From NCBI GenBank assembly GCA_019648995.1, contig BLXT01003539.1, positions 1,097,826-1,120,521 on the forward strand: 22,696 nucleotides of DNA, written 5' to 3'. Origin of the DNA: Plakobranchus ocellatus. Taxonomy: Eukaryota; Mollusca; Gastropoda; Plakobranchidae. Every line of letters begins with the position of its first letter. The first letter of the stretch is position 1. Of this stretch, positions 12,170 through 21,042 are shown in pieces. Under the pieces are notes generated by a model. It ran no database searches. It was not told the DNA's origin and saw only the letters and a program-made list of their open reading frames with translations. Both the position numbers and the translations under genes were made by a program.

Positions 12170-14482
12170 CTATATTTGAGACATCCAGGACCATCTAGCT
12201 CTGACTATGGATCTCTTGGGACGTGAAAACGTGGTTCCAGAACCATCTGTATCAAAATCATGTTGAACGTCTGAGGCCTGCTTCACAGCAATCTCATTGT
12301 CATTGGATACTTTTGGGAACAGGGGCTGAAACATTTCAATCTCATTTGTTGACCAACTGCCTCTTCTTTCTGGTTGGAGTGAAACCGAAGGATGATGAGC
12401 TTTCAGTTCAGCAACAAAATACTGCTTTCTAGACCAGCGATGGAAACTTAACTTTCCCAGATATGGTTTTCTGTGCCTGTGCATCCTGGCATGCTCCAAC
12501 ATTTGAGCATTTGAGGGGAATGTAATACTGCACCGCCAGCAAAATTTTCCTTTTCTACAAGACCAGGGCCCTGTTGAGACAAGTTTACTAGTGAGATGGA
12601 TAGGGCATTGAGGCAGGCTAACTTTAGCTGGTTGGTCCTCATAGTTCTGTCCAACATGATAACTATCAATATTTGTCACCTCAGTTTCCTGCTGCGGCTC
12701 TCCATGGTCCTCTTTTGTTTCTAATGATGTATTGTTCATGGCCGTGTGATCTATCAAACCCTCTGTCAAATCATTAGAATTATTATTGTTCACCACGTCA
12801 ATGTTTTGTTTAGACTTTTTCTTCTTTCTCCCTTTTCTACGTTTCCGCTTGCTGGAAGCTACTGTGTCACCTGCAAACTGAGCAATCTTGCCACACAAAC
12901 CATTCCGGTGTCGCCTTAGACTATCAGAGTAGAAAAACGCTTTACCACATTCAGGGCAAACAAAGTCCTTAATTCCCCTATGTACTAGACAGTGGCGTTT
13001 GAGACTAGATGGATCCTTATATGAGCGTCCACATTGTCCACAAATATAAGGTTTCTCCACACTGTGAACATTCATATGACGCACTAAAAGAAACCTTTTG
13101 AGAAACACTTTTCCACAGATGTGGCATGGAAACTCTGAGGAAGACGGAGGTGTTATGTGTTGCTGAGGAATCTTTACCTTTGGCAATTGGAGAGTGGGGC
13201 TTGAAACCGAAGGGGAAGATGTATTTGCCAGACATTTCGTTTTAACCTGATGCTGTCTCAGACCTTGCATATTAGTAAAACCTTTCATACAATTGTTGCA
13301 TTTATATGATTTCAAATCACTGTGAACCTTCATATGACGCTTTAGTTTAAAAGCCTCAGAAAACCTTTTATTACAAATCTCACAGACATGTGGCTTGAGA
13401 GCTGAATGGAACTTTTTGTGACGCTCGAGGTTTGCCTTGGTTGTGTACGTTCGTCCACATTCTGGACAAGCAAATTTGTTTTCCACTACTGGGCCTGATG
13501 CAGCCATTTCAATTGATGACAAGCCAGGACAGCCCAGTTTTTGGTGCTCTGACAGAAGTTTGACATCTTTGAACTCCTCTTCACAGCCAGGGCAAACAGC
13601 CATATGTAAGCGACGATGACGTTTTAGATTAAAGGCTTCTGAGAACCTCTTCAGGCAAATATCACATTCAAATAGTAACGCTCCCTTATGGATAGCACCA
13701 ATGTGCTCTAGTTGGAGAACTTCTGTTCCGAAAACTCTGTTACACTGTGGACATGGCACCATAAAGCTAGCAGGTACCTGAAGTTCTGAAATCAAACAAC
13801 CTCTGGACTGGTGCTTCCGCAAACTCCAGTTGTCACAATATCCTCGGTGACAAAACTCACACACATGTGGCCGTCGGTCAGCATGAATACGTATGTGCCG
13901 CTTCAAGCTGTTACTGTCACTGAAACTTTTACCACACTCTTCACAAGTCAGGTCAGGATTTTCGGCACTATGGAACCTCATGTGTCGCTGTAAATCTTTC
14001 TCCTTTGAAAAAGCTTTTTCGCACACACCGCAGTAAAAAATTATCTCAGGCTCTTTGCCCTCATTGTGTATGGATTCATTGTGTGAGGGATTCATGAAAC
14101 CATGGAACTGCCCTTCCTGGTCGTGTTCTAATTGAATATCTTTTGCTTCTTCTGCCTCAGCATTTAGAGGACTGTGGGAATGTGGTTCTTGCTGAGGCTC
14201 GGCAAAGGTAACAGAAAGATTGATGTCCTCGTCATCTATATCAGAGGTGGGGTGCCCTTCAGGTGATGCAACAGGCACTGGACAGGGCTTGTTTTCTACA
14301 GTGCCCATGTGAGGTACTGGGCTGAGTGTTGGATGAACTTTTAAAGGAGTCTGATCAATTTCAGTTGCTTGAGAACAGCTCCCAGTGACAATTCCTGAGG
14401 TGTTTTTCGGATCTAATGGAGGGGCAAAGGCATATGGAGCAGAACTGGCAGGACTTGAAACTAGCTGAGAGGCTACACAAAT
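12170..14482 (-). CDS. Coding exon B: C-terminal 770 residues, fingers 10-22 and NLS
   Basis: The acceptor is a long pyrimidine tract ending CTCTCAG| at 14484/14483. The exon opens ATT TGT GTA (Ile-Cys-Val) and stays open for 58 codons before the first Met at 14308, so that Met is unlikely to be the true start. In full-protein numbering the finger Cys pairs are at 928/931, 957/960, 985/988, 1021/1024, 1050/1053, 1074/1077, 1116/1119, 1144/1147, 1172/1175, 1230/1233, 1258/1261, 1286/1289 and 1425/1428. The third, sixth, ninth and twelfth of these fingers end in Cys (1006, 1095, 1194, 1307). Only three residues separate the fifth finger's last His from the sixth finger's first Cys. A basic NLS follows at 1322-1335, then an Asn-rich linker and a lone finger. 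The C terminus is basic and Trp-containing. Stop is at 12170-12172. Confidence 0.88.
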   Translation of the reverse strand: MCVASQLVSSPASSAPYAFAPPLDPKNTSGIVTGSCSQATEIDQTPLKVHPTLSPVPHMGTVENKPCPVPVASPEGHPTSDIDDEDINLSVTFAEPQQEPHSHSPLNAEAEEAKDIQLEHDQEGQFHGFMNPSHNESIHNEGKEPEIIFYCGVCEKAFSKEKDLQRHMRFHSAENPDLTCEECGKSFSDSNSLKRHIRIHADRRPHVCEFCHRGYCDNWSLRKHQSRGCLISELQVPASFMVPCPQCNRVFGTEVLQLEHIGAIHKGALLFECDICLKRFSEAFNLKRHRRLHMAVCPGCEEEFKDVKLLSEHQKLGCPGLSSIEMAASGPVVENKFACPECGRTYTTKANLERHKKFHSALKPHVCEICNKRFSEAFKLKRHMKVHSDLKSYKCNNCMKGFTNMQGLRQHQVKTKCLANTSSPSVSSPTLQLPKVKIPQQHITPPSSSEFPCHICGKVFLKRFLLVRHMNVHSVEKPYICGQCGRSYKDPSSLKRHCLVHRGIKDFVCPECGKAFFYSDSLRRHRNGLCGKIAQFAGDTVASSKRKRRKGRKKKKSKQNIDVVNNNNSNDLTEGLIDHTAMNNTSLETKEDHGEPQQETEVTNIDSYHVGQNYEDQPAKVSLPQCPIHLTSKLVSTGPWSCRKGKFCWRCSITFPSNAQMLEHARMHRHRKPYLGKLSFHRWSRKQYFVAELKAHHPSVSLQPERRGSWSTNEIEMFQPLFPKVSNDNEIAVKQASDVQHDFDTDGSGTTFSRPKRSIVRARWSWMSQI

Positions 14483-17400
14483 CTGAGAGTGAAAATTGAA
14501 CAGAGAAAAGAAAAAAAATAAGATAAATTAAATTTATTAAAATTGCTGTGGGAAGGAGAAGATTTTATTTATCTGAGTTGTATATTATTATGCACGCATT
14601 ATAATTGAAAGTTAAAAAAAAAAAGAAAAATTACAATACAAATTTGTAGAGAAAATTAAAGCTGACTTGATATTTTTTCCATATAATAATGATAGTAGTC
14701 ATGTTAAAGCTCAAGATTATTTATTTACATGTATTAAATTAGCATCCTTTTCGTTATTTTTTTTTTCTTAAAATAGAGCGATATTACAGTTTTATTGTCT
14801 CTTTGTAACAAATGATTCATCTCATTGGTCACAAACATTTCATTTTTAATCAGGAAAAAAAAAGAGTGCAAAGTTTTCTTCTCTAGTTAGCATAAAAAAT
14901 AAACTAATTCAAAATATTGGTAGACCTCACTCTTTCTGTCTCTTTTTCAAGTTTAAGATTCTCAAGTTTATCAGCTCTTTCAATAAAATTGCAATAACTT
15001 TGCAGAAAAATTAATGTGATCAAATGTTTTTCATTATCTGCAAGCTCATTTTAATTAATTTATGACCCCTCGACACAAAAAAACAAAACATCAACTCAAG
15101 TTTATTTAAAGAATCGTTTCAAAAATTAAAACAAAGTGTCTCATAAAATTTGACATAAAAAGAAAAAAAAATTAGTTCAGAAAATAATTTCAGATCAGAA
15201 CGTCTTCATTCAAGCATTGAAAAAAAGTCACCAAAAAAAAAAAAAAAAAATTTAATGATGTAAACTTTGAAGTCCACCAAATGCAGTATTCAAAATGAAT
15301 TCAGAAAACAAACAAATATCTACAAGAAATTCTCATGTTTAACCAGATTAGTAAACGTGACCTTTTTATACTGTGGTTTTTTCTTAATAAAGCCACGGTT
15401 TAGTTGTTTTGGGGCAGGAGGGGGGTGGGTTTCTTTTTATAAAATTTTTTGTGCATAAAAAATAGAAACTGAAATGAGAAGATGAGATGGCAATCCGAAT
15501 TTTAAAATAATACAGAATATGTACGCAATATTAACATCTGATAATGTTAATAATGTTAATCTCTGAGAGAGACAAAATGTGTGCTTCCCTTGATCTCTGC
15601 TTGTCTAATTCTGAGCATATAGTCAGATGATTATAATGTGTTACTGTATATTAGCACTGTATTTTCAAATTATACGTATCTATTACTAGCAAAACTACTA
15701 CTACTAGATTTTTTTTTTCATGTTTTTTTTTTCTTTTAATCCTTTAATACCTTGAAAGCCAAGGCAAAAAAAAACTGAGGAAAACCAAAAATACAAAATA
15801 AAAATGAAATATATTGCACCATGTTAAAGAGTGATTAAAATAAACATGATTTACCTTTTTGTGCTTAGAAAAATTTGATGGGTCCCTGAACCTTTTCCTG
15901 CAATGTGGACATGCATATGGTTTCTCTCCAGTGTGTGTGGTGATATGGCGCCGTAGGCTGACAGCACTTGTGAAGCTCTTGTTACATACCATGCATTTGT
16001 GCGGAGAATGTTTGTGTAGGTGTAAGTGTTGAGATAGGAAGGCTGAGGTTGCAAACACTTTTGTACACAGATGGCAAGGAAACACAGATGGGATGCTGGT
16101 GTCGTCTGCTGCATATTCTAACTTTGGCTTCTGTGTACTGTCATTCAGGTCTTGAGCCCGACTGTGACTTTGATCCTTTTCAACAATTTTTTTCTTTTCT
16201 TCTAACTGTGAATTTTTTTCTTCTTTGTACATTTCAAGGTTTTTGGGGTGCATCACAGATTCAGCGTGGAAGGTGACTTTTGGTTCAAAATCTTGGGCGT
16301 AAGGGTCACTGTCTTCAGTTGAACTAGAGCGTGAGACAGAGGCATTAGTACTAGTAGCAGTGTTACTGTCTGTCTCTTCCTGTGTGGTGGCAATGGAAGA
16401 CAGCAGGTGGGGATACATCTCATTTAGAAAATAGGAGCCATGCTGAGCTTGCAATGTTTCTCTATAATGATTATAACTTTCCTCTGTCTGTGGAGCTTGC
16501 TCTGACTGGTCATGCATGAAACCTTTTCCAGCCATGAGAGACTTCTTGGTCTCCTTTTTACCTTCATTTAGCTTCAGTTCCTCAACACCCAATTCATTGC
16601 TTGTATTTGCAAAGTCATCCAAGTCTTTTACTCTATCACCATCCTTGGAATATTGTTCAATTTTGGATTTATCTGTGCTAGTATCTCTACCATCTACAAG
16701 CTTCTCCCAATTACTGTTGGGCATTTTTGTCTCGTCAGTTACAGAATTGCTGTCTCCAAGTGAGGGTTTTCCAAAATCTTTTTTATTATCTTCTTCACAG
16801 TTAAGACATTTGAACTGATTTTTAAGTGGCATCCCAAACGTTTTCCCTTCTTTGAAGAAATTTTCCCCATCAACTAAATGTTCACCACATTCAAAACACA
16901 GCAGATTTTCAGGCATAGGTGGTTGTTCCCTGGTAAGAGCAGCATCAATTTGACTGTGGCCACTGTCTCCACAAAGATCCAGCATCTGCTCATAGGAATC
17001 AATGCTCTCAACAAGGTCAGAGATGCCAGCGTATAAATTGGGATCCTTTTTCATAAGGCTTTGAAGTGAAGGTTCCTCTACATGTCCCGCTGAGTGGGAA
17101 GTACTGCCTTCAGATACACTGCCACCTAGTTTTTTCCTGGCTAATTGTTTCTTTGGGCTTGAAGGAGTCACAGGGTCACCTTTTAGAGAACTGGAAGAAT
17201 TATCATGTTCATTTTCATTCTGATTTAAGTTTGAGGATTCGAGACTGCTGGGTGATGTTTGTGAATCATTCCAGCCAGGTGAAATGACATGACTGTCTTT
17301 TATTGTATCTTCCATCACACCACACACTACTCTCTGGTGACGAAGAAGACTCTGTTTTTCCAGAAAACGTTTGTTACAAACAATACAAGAAAATTTGCGG

Positions 17401-18185
17401 ATGCCAATATGTATTTTTTCATGACGCTTAAAACTACCAGACTCGCTAAATGTTTTGTGGCAGATTTTGCATTCAAATGGTCTTAAGCCAGTGTGTGTCC
17501 TCTCATGGCGTGTCAATCCATGTTTATCAGCAAAACCTTTGCCACAAGTTTCACACGAGAAGACTTTTGGTCTTTCCATGTGAGTCTGCTGGTGACGAGT
17601 CAGGCTTGGGCCATCCCTGAAAGACTTGAAACACAGGTCACATGTGAAGGGTCTCTCATCACCATGTATCTTTATATGTCGTTTCAAGCTGCAGCTATCT
17701 ACAAAAGACTTTGTGCAGATGCCACATTTGTATTTTCTGTCTGAAGAATGACTTTTTATATGTCTTTTGTAAGCAGCCATGTCAACACATACTTTCTCAC
17801 AAACTTCACAAATAAATCCGCCAGACCGAGGCAAGTCTGCTACTTTAGACTTGGACTTCTTTCCCTCCAATGCAGCTTTTGACTCTGGTTCCACATCCCC
17901 AGCCATGTTCTTTATCAATTTCTCAACACCATTGGAGCAATCTTTTGAAGGATTGTTGATTTCTTCAGCATTGGAAGAAAGTTGTGATTCAATGTCTACA
18001 GAAGAGGTAAAGCCCATTGTTCTCTTACAATTCTGATGCGACTTTTTCCGCTTGGTTGAATCATTTTTATTTTTCCCCAGCATAGTTTCAGGAAAATCTA
18101 GGTCACAATCAAAATTGGTATCGTCCTCTAAATAACTGGTTCTTTTCCGAGGCCGGCCAGATTTTCTAATACTTTTTTCCGTCAT
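12170..18185 (-). CDS. Large multi-C2H2/C2HC zinc-finger protein, spliced from two coding exons
   Basis: Predicted as join(18185..15855, 14482..12170) on the minus strand, giving 1,547 aa. It is probably a nuclear, DNA-binding transcriptional regulator; that role is inferred from the C2H2 family. The sequence shows 22 zinc fingers. Nine lie in residues 124-288 and 702-779, and thirteen in residues 926-1445. There is also an AT-hook-like GRPRKR at 10-15, a CX2C-X26-CX2C module at 430-463, and a basic stretch at 1322-1335 (KRKRRKGRKKKKSK) that should act as a nuclear-localisation signal. Fingers are grouped in threes, and most third fingers are C2HC. Acidic, Ser-rich linkers separate the groups. 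No KRAB, BTB, SCAN or ZAD domain is visible. Both exons are in phase 0 across a GT-AG intron. I do not recognise a named orthologue. The alternative is two adjacent genes, but frame, splice sites and the zinc-ligand pattern favour one. Confidence 0.85.
12479..12547 (-). other. Isolated C-terminal C2H2 finger (finger 22, residues 1423-1445)
   Basis: Cys1425, Cys1428, His1441 and His1445 have standard spacing (X2, X12, X3). It stands alone, about 118 residues after the last triad, with no partner finger. Such lone fingers often have a non-DNA role, but nothing here shows which. Confidence 0.75.
12809..12850 (-). other. Nuclear-localisation-like basic stretch (residues 1322-1335)
   Basis: Eleven of fourteen residues are Lys or Arg (KRKRRKGRKKKKSK). 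It directly follows the last triad and precedes an Asn-rich linker. This is the clearest nuclear-import signal in the protein. Confidence 0.7.
12893..13132 (-). other. Zinc-finger block 5 (fingers 19-21, C2H2-C2H2-C2HC)
   Basis: Fingers start at Cys1230, Cys1258 and Cys1286, each 28 residues apart. The third ends in HRNGLC (C2HC). The basic nuclear-localisation stretch begins 15 residues after that final Cys. Confidence 0.88.
13232..13474 (-). other. Zinc-finger block 4 (fingers 16-18, C2H2-C2H2-C2HC)
   Basis: Three fingers are spaced exactly 28 residues apart (Cys1116, Cys1144, Cys1172). The third ends His1188-X5-Cys1194, an unusually long ligand gap. A Ser/Pro-rich linker of roughly 35 residues follows before the next triad. 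Confidence 0.85.
13529..14038 (-). other. Zinc-finger block 3 (fingers 10-15, two C2H2-C2H2-C2HC triads)
   Basis: The first triad ends in HQSRGC and the second in HQKLGC. The fourth finger has a longer His-X4-His. The fifth finger shares the core KRFSEAF-X-LKRH with the second finger of the next triad, which points to internal duplication. The linker between the fifth and sixth fingers is compressed to three residues (MAV). Confidence 0.88.
14483..15854 (-). other. Phase-0 GT-AG intron inside the zinc-finger gene (1,372 bp)
   Basis: The donor GTAAAT follows AAAAG (last exon base 15855); the acceptor CAG ends at 14483. The intron is AT-rich, with a run of about 18 A at 15233-15250, AAAAAAA and TTTTTTT tracts and an AATGTTAAT repeat near 15543-15558. 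I see no additional finger-coding exon in it on either strand. Retention would give an 813-residue protein with a hydrophobic tail ending at 15744. Confidence 0.75.
15855..16082 (-). other. Zinc-finger block 2 (fingers 7-9, residues 702-777)
   Basis: Fingers start at Cys704, Cys731 and Cys759. Finger 7 ends His720-X3-His724 and finger 8 ends His747-X3-His751, followed by the only canonical TGEKP linker in the protein. Finger 9 has Cys759, Cys762 and His775 in this exon; the fourth ligand must come from the next exon (Cys779, HKKIC) or, if the intron is retained, from His780 (HKKVNH). Confidence 0.85.
15855..18185 (-). CDS. Coding exon A: N-terminal 777 residues, fingers 1-9 (last one incomplete)
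   Basis: The ATG at 18185 has A at -3, and an in-frame TAG lies 36 nt upstream (18222-18224) in the same exon, so this start is well supported. Residues 1-20 are basic with an AT-hook-like core. Fingers 1-6 occupy 124-288, with Cys pairs at 126/129, 154/157, 182/185, 211/214, 239/242 and 267/270; finger 6 ends His283-X4-Cys288. Finger 1 has Cys133 where Phe or Tyr is usual. Residues 289-700 are Ser/Asp/Glu/Lys-rich and probably disordered, apart from the four-Cys module at 430-463. Fingers 7-9 start at Cys704, Cys731 and Cys759, with one canonical TGEKP linker between 8 and 9. The exon ends in the donor AAAAG|GTAAAT at 15855/15854. Reading on into the intron would add 36 residues before a stop at 15744. 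Confidence 0.9.
16797..16898 (-). other. CX2C-X26-CX2C module, putative zinc knuckle or ribbon (residues 430-463)
   Basis: Cys430 and Cys433 (LLCFEC) pair with Cys460 and Cys463 (FKCLNC), with 26 residues between the pairs. It is not a C2H2 finger, and it sits in an otherwise low-complexity acidic and Ser-rich linker. Two Cys pairs at this distance are compatible with a zinc-ribbon or treble-clef site. No named family is recognised. Confidence 0.5.
17322..17816 (-). other. Zinc-finger block 1 (fingers 1-6, residues 124-288)
   Basis: Six tandem fingers have Cys-to-Cys spacing of 28, 28, 29, 28 and 28 residues, i.e. nearly uninterrupted 7-residue linkers. Most linkers end in RPF-type sequence (DERPF, GLRPF), a degenerate TGEKP, which suits sequential DNA contact. 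Fingers 1-5 are C2H2. Finger 6 is C2HC (HQRVVC). This is a continuous array long enough for an extended DNA site; the site itself is unknown. Confidence 0.9.
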
Positions 18186-18228
18186 CTTTATGGTATTATC
18201 AATGACAAATGACTGTATCCTCTAACTC
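18186..18228 (-). other. 5' UTR part of the first coding exon, with splice acceptor
   Basis: On the minus strand a T-rich tract ends TTTTGTTGCAG| at 18229, followed by 43 nt of leader before the ATG at 18185. The leader has an in-frame TAG at 18222-18224, which blocks N-terminal extension within this exon. The acceptor implies at least one more upstream non-coding exon, probably in the CpG-dense area near 22 kb; I could not place its donor with confidence. Confidence 0.65.
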
Positions 18229-18934
18229 CTGCAACAAAAAAAGAAACAAAGAAGTTTGTTAAAAATTATCAAGAAAGAAGCCAAAAAACTAAATTCTGCC
18301 TGCAAATATTAAGCAGGCAGATTCACATTGACAAATTGTTACGATTATAAAGTTATCATTATAAAAAAAATTGCAGAAATAAGTAATATCTGTATTCTTA
18401 CATTATTTTTCGGTTCATAATTATAAACTACCATTGTCAAAACTGCCAAATATGCAGTTTTAAACCTATTGATTGAATTATAATGGGATTCCCCAGCTCG
18501 TTTTTGAGGAGACCTTCTAAAGATTTTGATTCAATCTGAACATTGAGGATATATTTGATATCCCTAGGTGTTTTCTTTTCCTAACGATTCACTTCTGTTT
18601 TTATGGAATTTCTAATCCACAATGTCATTATCTGTCAAACATTAATTCACCTAAACATGACTACGATTTATTTTTTTACCAAATGTTGCATATCACTAAA
18701 TTAGAACTATTTCACTGACAGCAGCTATTTTTAGTATTTATAATAATTAATACGACTGCAGGTCCTTTCACAGCTTATTTTTTAAAAGCTATGAGAGCAT
18801 GCTCAAACCTTTGACTATAGGGAAATTGTTTTCTTTTTTAAATACAAGCGCATGCTACCACTCATATAATGTACTGATACAATTACAAGACCTAATGTAC
18901 AGATAAGGTTAAGGAAATAAAGGATAAAAATTTA

Positions 18935-19144
18935 AGTGGATCCCATGCACAGCATTTTGAGGTAGTTTGCCATTGCTTTCTTAGCACTTTTACTTTTGGC
19001 CGATTCTACGAGACTTAGCTACTCATTCAGTGCTGGGCTGACACAAAAGCGCAATGAAAAATTGAATTGGCCCTGATTAGGATTTGAACCTTGAATCTCT
19101 TAGTTGGTAGCCACTGCCCTACCAGGTAAGCCACTGCCCTCCCT
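18935..19144 (-). mobile_element. tRNA-derived SINE, copy 3 (most complete)
   Basis: On the minus strand it has a box-A-like TGGCTTACCTGGTAGGG (19116-19132) and a perfect box B GGTTCAAATCC (19080-19090), as expected of an internal RNA polymerase III promoter. The shared core CCCAGCACTGAATGAGTAGC (19018-19037) and the tail AAGCAATGGCAAACTACCTC follow. The word AGCCACTGCCCT is repeated at the tRNA-side end (19109-19120 and 19129-19140). It lies in the putative 5' intron of the zinc-finger gene, in the gene's own orientation. Confidence 0.7.
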
Positions 19145-19884
19145 AAACAAAAGATAGTGCTGCTAAAAACTTGACACTCGTAGGTCATAAAACCCTTAAA
19201 CATGGCTTGATTTGAGCATCCAGAAAATCAAATTTAAGTTAAAAAGAAGTACAGTGACCTCTAATTCAACAAGCTCAACGAGAGGCTAACTGAAAGGTAC
19301 ATGAAGCTCCCTTTATTTTCTTCTTCTGCCTTAGTAAAATACTTTGTATTCAACATACATGTGCCAAATTTACTAAACTCAGTTTAGCAAAAGTAGGGCC
19401 ATGATTGGGCTTTAGTGGTATAAAGGAAATCACAACAATCACACACTTGATAGCTTATAAAGCTTGGCCTTTGTCTACAATGGATGTCATACATGAGCGT
19501 CAGCATGTGCAAGTGCAAACATCTGAGGTGTGGGCAGAAGCAGGGTAGCGCCAGCGCAAGAGATTTACTTCAATATTATCAACTGTTTAATAACATTGTG
19601 CTGCATGCGTAATATTAACTAATGCTTTTACACCTAAAGGACCGGACAGTTACCATTCCCACCAGGGTTGCCCCCTCCCCAGGACCGGAGTCGCCTCCCC
19701 CATTTCTAGAAATTATGCCTTTAACACCATTAGGGATAAGCCTATAATGGAAATCCTTTGTTTGTATACCCACGCCTGCAAATTGATGTAACGAAAGTGT
19801 TTTGTTTCCACTGGGCATGAAATAGAAAAATAATGTCTAGACTAAGAATATTTTGGATTTGAATAAAGTAGTGGACTGGCTGTT

Positions 19885-20008
19885 GCGAGAATACTCCTCA
19901 CTGGTCCTTTATGGCTGGGTACTTTAGTGCGAGTATATTCCTCGCAGGTCTTTTATGATTGTTTTTTTTCAACGAATATTCTCGTCAACCGTCCTTTACG
20001 TGTTTAAA
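19885..20008 (+). repeat. Diverged minisatellite, about three 44-bp units
   Basis: Units starting near 19885, 19929 and 19972 share the pattern GCGAGNATATTCCTC followed by GGTCCTTTATG. Examples are GCGAGAATACTCCTCACTGG and GCGAGTATATTCCTCGCAGG. The third copy is more diverged (ACGAATATTCTCGTC, then CCGTCCTTTACG). Confidence 0.6.
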
Positions 20009-21042
20009 CATTTTTTTAATGACATATGGTATGCACCACTTTTTTATTATCCTGAGACATTTTCCAAAGTGCTTCAAAGCTCACTTTCTAAATCATAAAT
20101 AAAAAAAAGGGAAGTCTGTGAACATAAATATAAAAGTATATCGGTATCACCAGACAGATTTTCATAAAAATATATGATGGCCCCAGATACATTCCAAAAA
20201 TTGACATCAATACTGGCAAACGGAGACAAAAGTGGAAACCAAAATAAGAATTTGTAATGAAAAAATAAATGTATGGTCAGTACTATTATAAAAGGTAAAG
20301 AGTGTTACACTTTGAACAAGGAAACAGAGGGTAAACTGAAAGCAGTAGAGATGTGGTTTAAATCAGAAGAATGATGACTGTATCATGGACGGAATGAAAG
20401 CCCTATGAATGAGAACAAAATAGCCTCTTGAGCAATCATTTAAAAAAACCATAAAAGACAGAAGCAAATACAATTTTTAGGACCTGTTTGCCGACATAAG
20501 GCACAAGGGTTTAGAACACTTAGCAATCACTGGAAAGATTGAAGGCAAATGAGAAATGAGAAATAATTTTCTATATTTACTTCCAATCACTTTTCATGAC
20601 ACCACATTAAAATTTTAAAACCTCAAAAAATTCTGTTTTCACATTTTTTTTTCAAGAAATAAAAAATCATTCAGTCTATATCTATAAAACAATGATGCGA
20701 TGCTACAATATCAAATTTATTTTTTTGCTTTTTTGGAAAAAAAAATTATGAAAACAATTAAACTAACACTAAGACCATACCACAGTGTAAAGTTTAAAGT
20801 CTATTTAAGGGATATCAAGACCTGGCTGCTCGTATCAATTATGCACATATCTGGTCCATTGAATTGCTATCAATCTTGAATGTAAATAAATAGAACCAAG
20901 AGTTTTAAATTATAAAAGCTCATATTGGTCTTTGAAAAAAGTCAGTGCCAAAAGGAAAGGTTCCCCCTCAATTTGGGACCTAACAGATCATAATTCGGAT
21001 TAGAGCTGAAAATCAGGGAATCAGGGAAATATAGGCATGGAC

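Noticed and set aside
14306..14308. Met at 14308 as the start of a separate 712-residue zinc-finger gene
   Set aside because: The frame is open for 58 more codons up to a strong acceptor at 14483, in phase 0 with the upstream donor. The first two residues (Ile-Cys) complete the truncated finger 9.
15744..15854. Coding extension past the donor (hydrophobic 36-residue tail)
   Set aside because: It follows a good donor site, is AT-rich and has intron-like composition. Kept only as a possible retained-intron isoform.
12223..18036. Short ORFs on either strand overlapping the zinc-finger exons
   Set aside because: They are antisense or out-of-frame shadows of the real coding frame, with no domains of their own.
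19080..19132. True tRNA gene
   Set aside because: Box A and box B are present, but no acceptor-stem pairing is evident and the sequence runs on into the SINE core.
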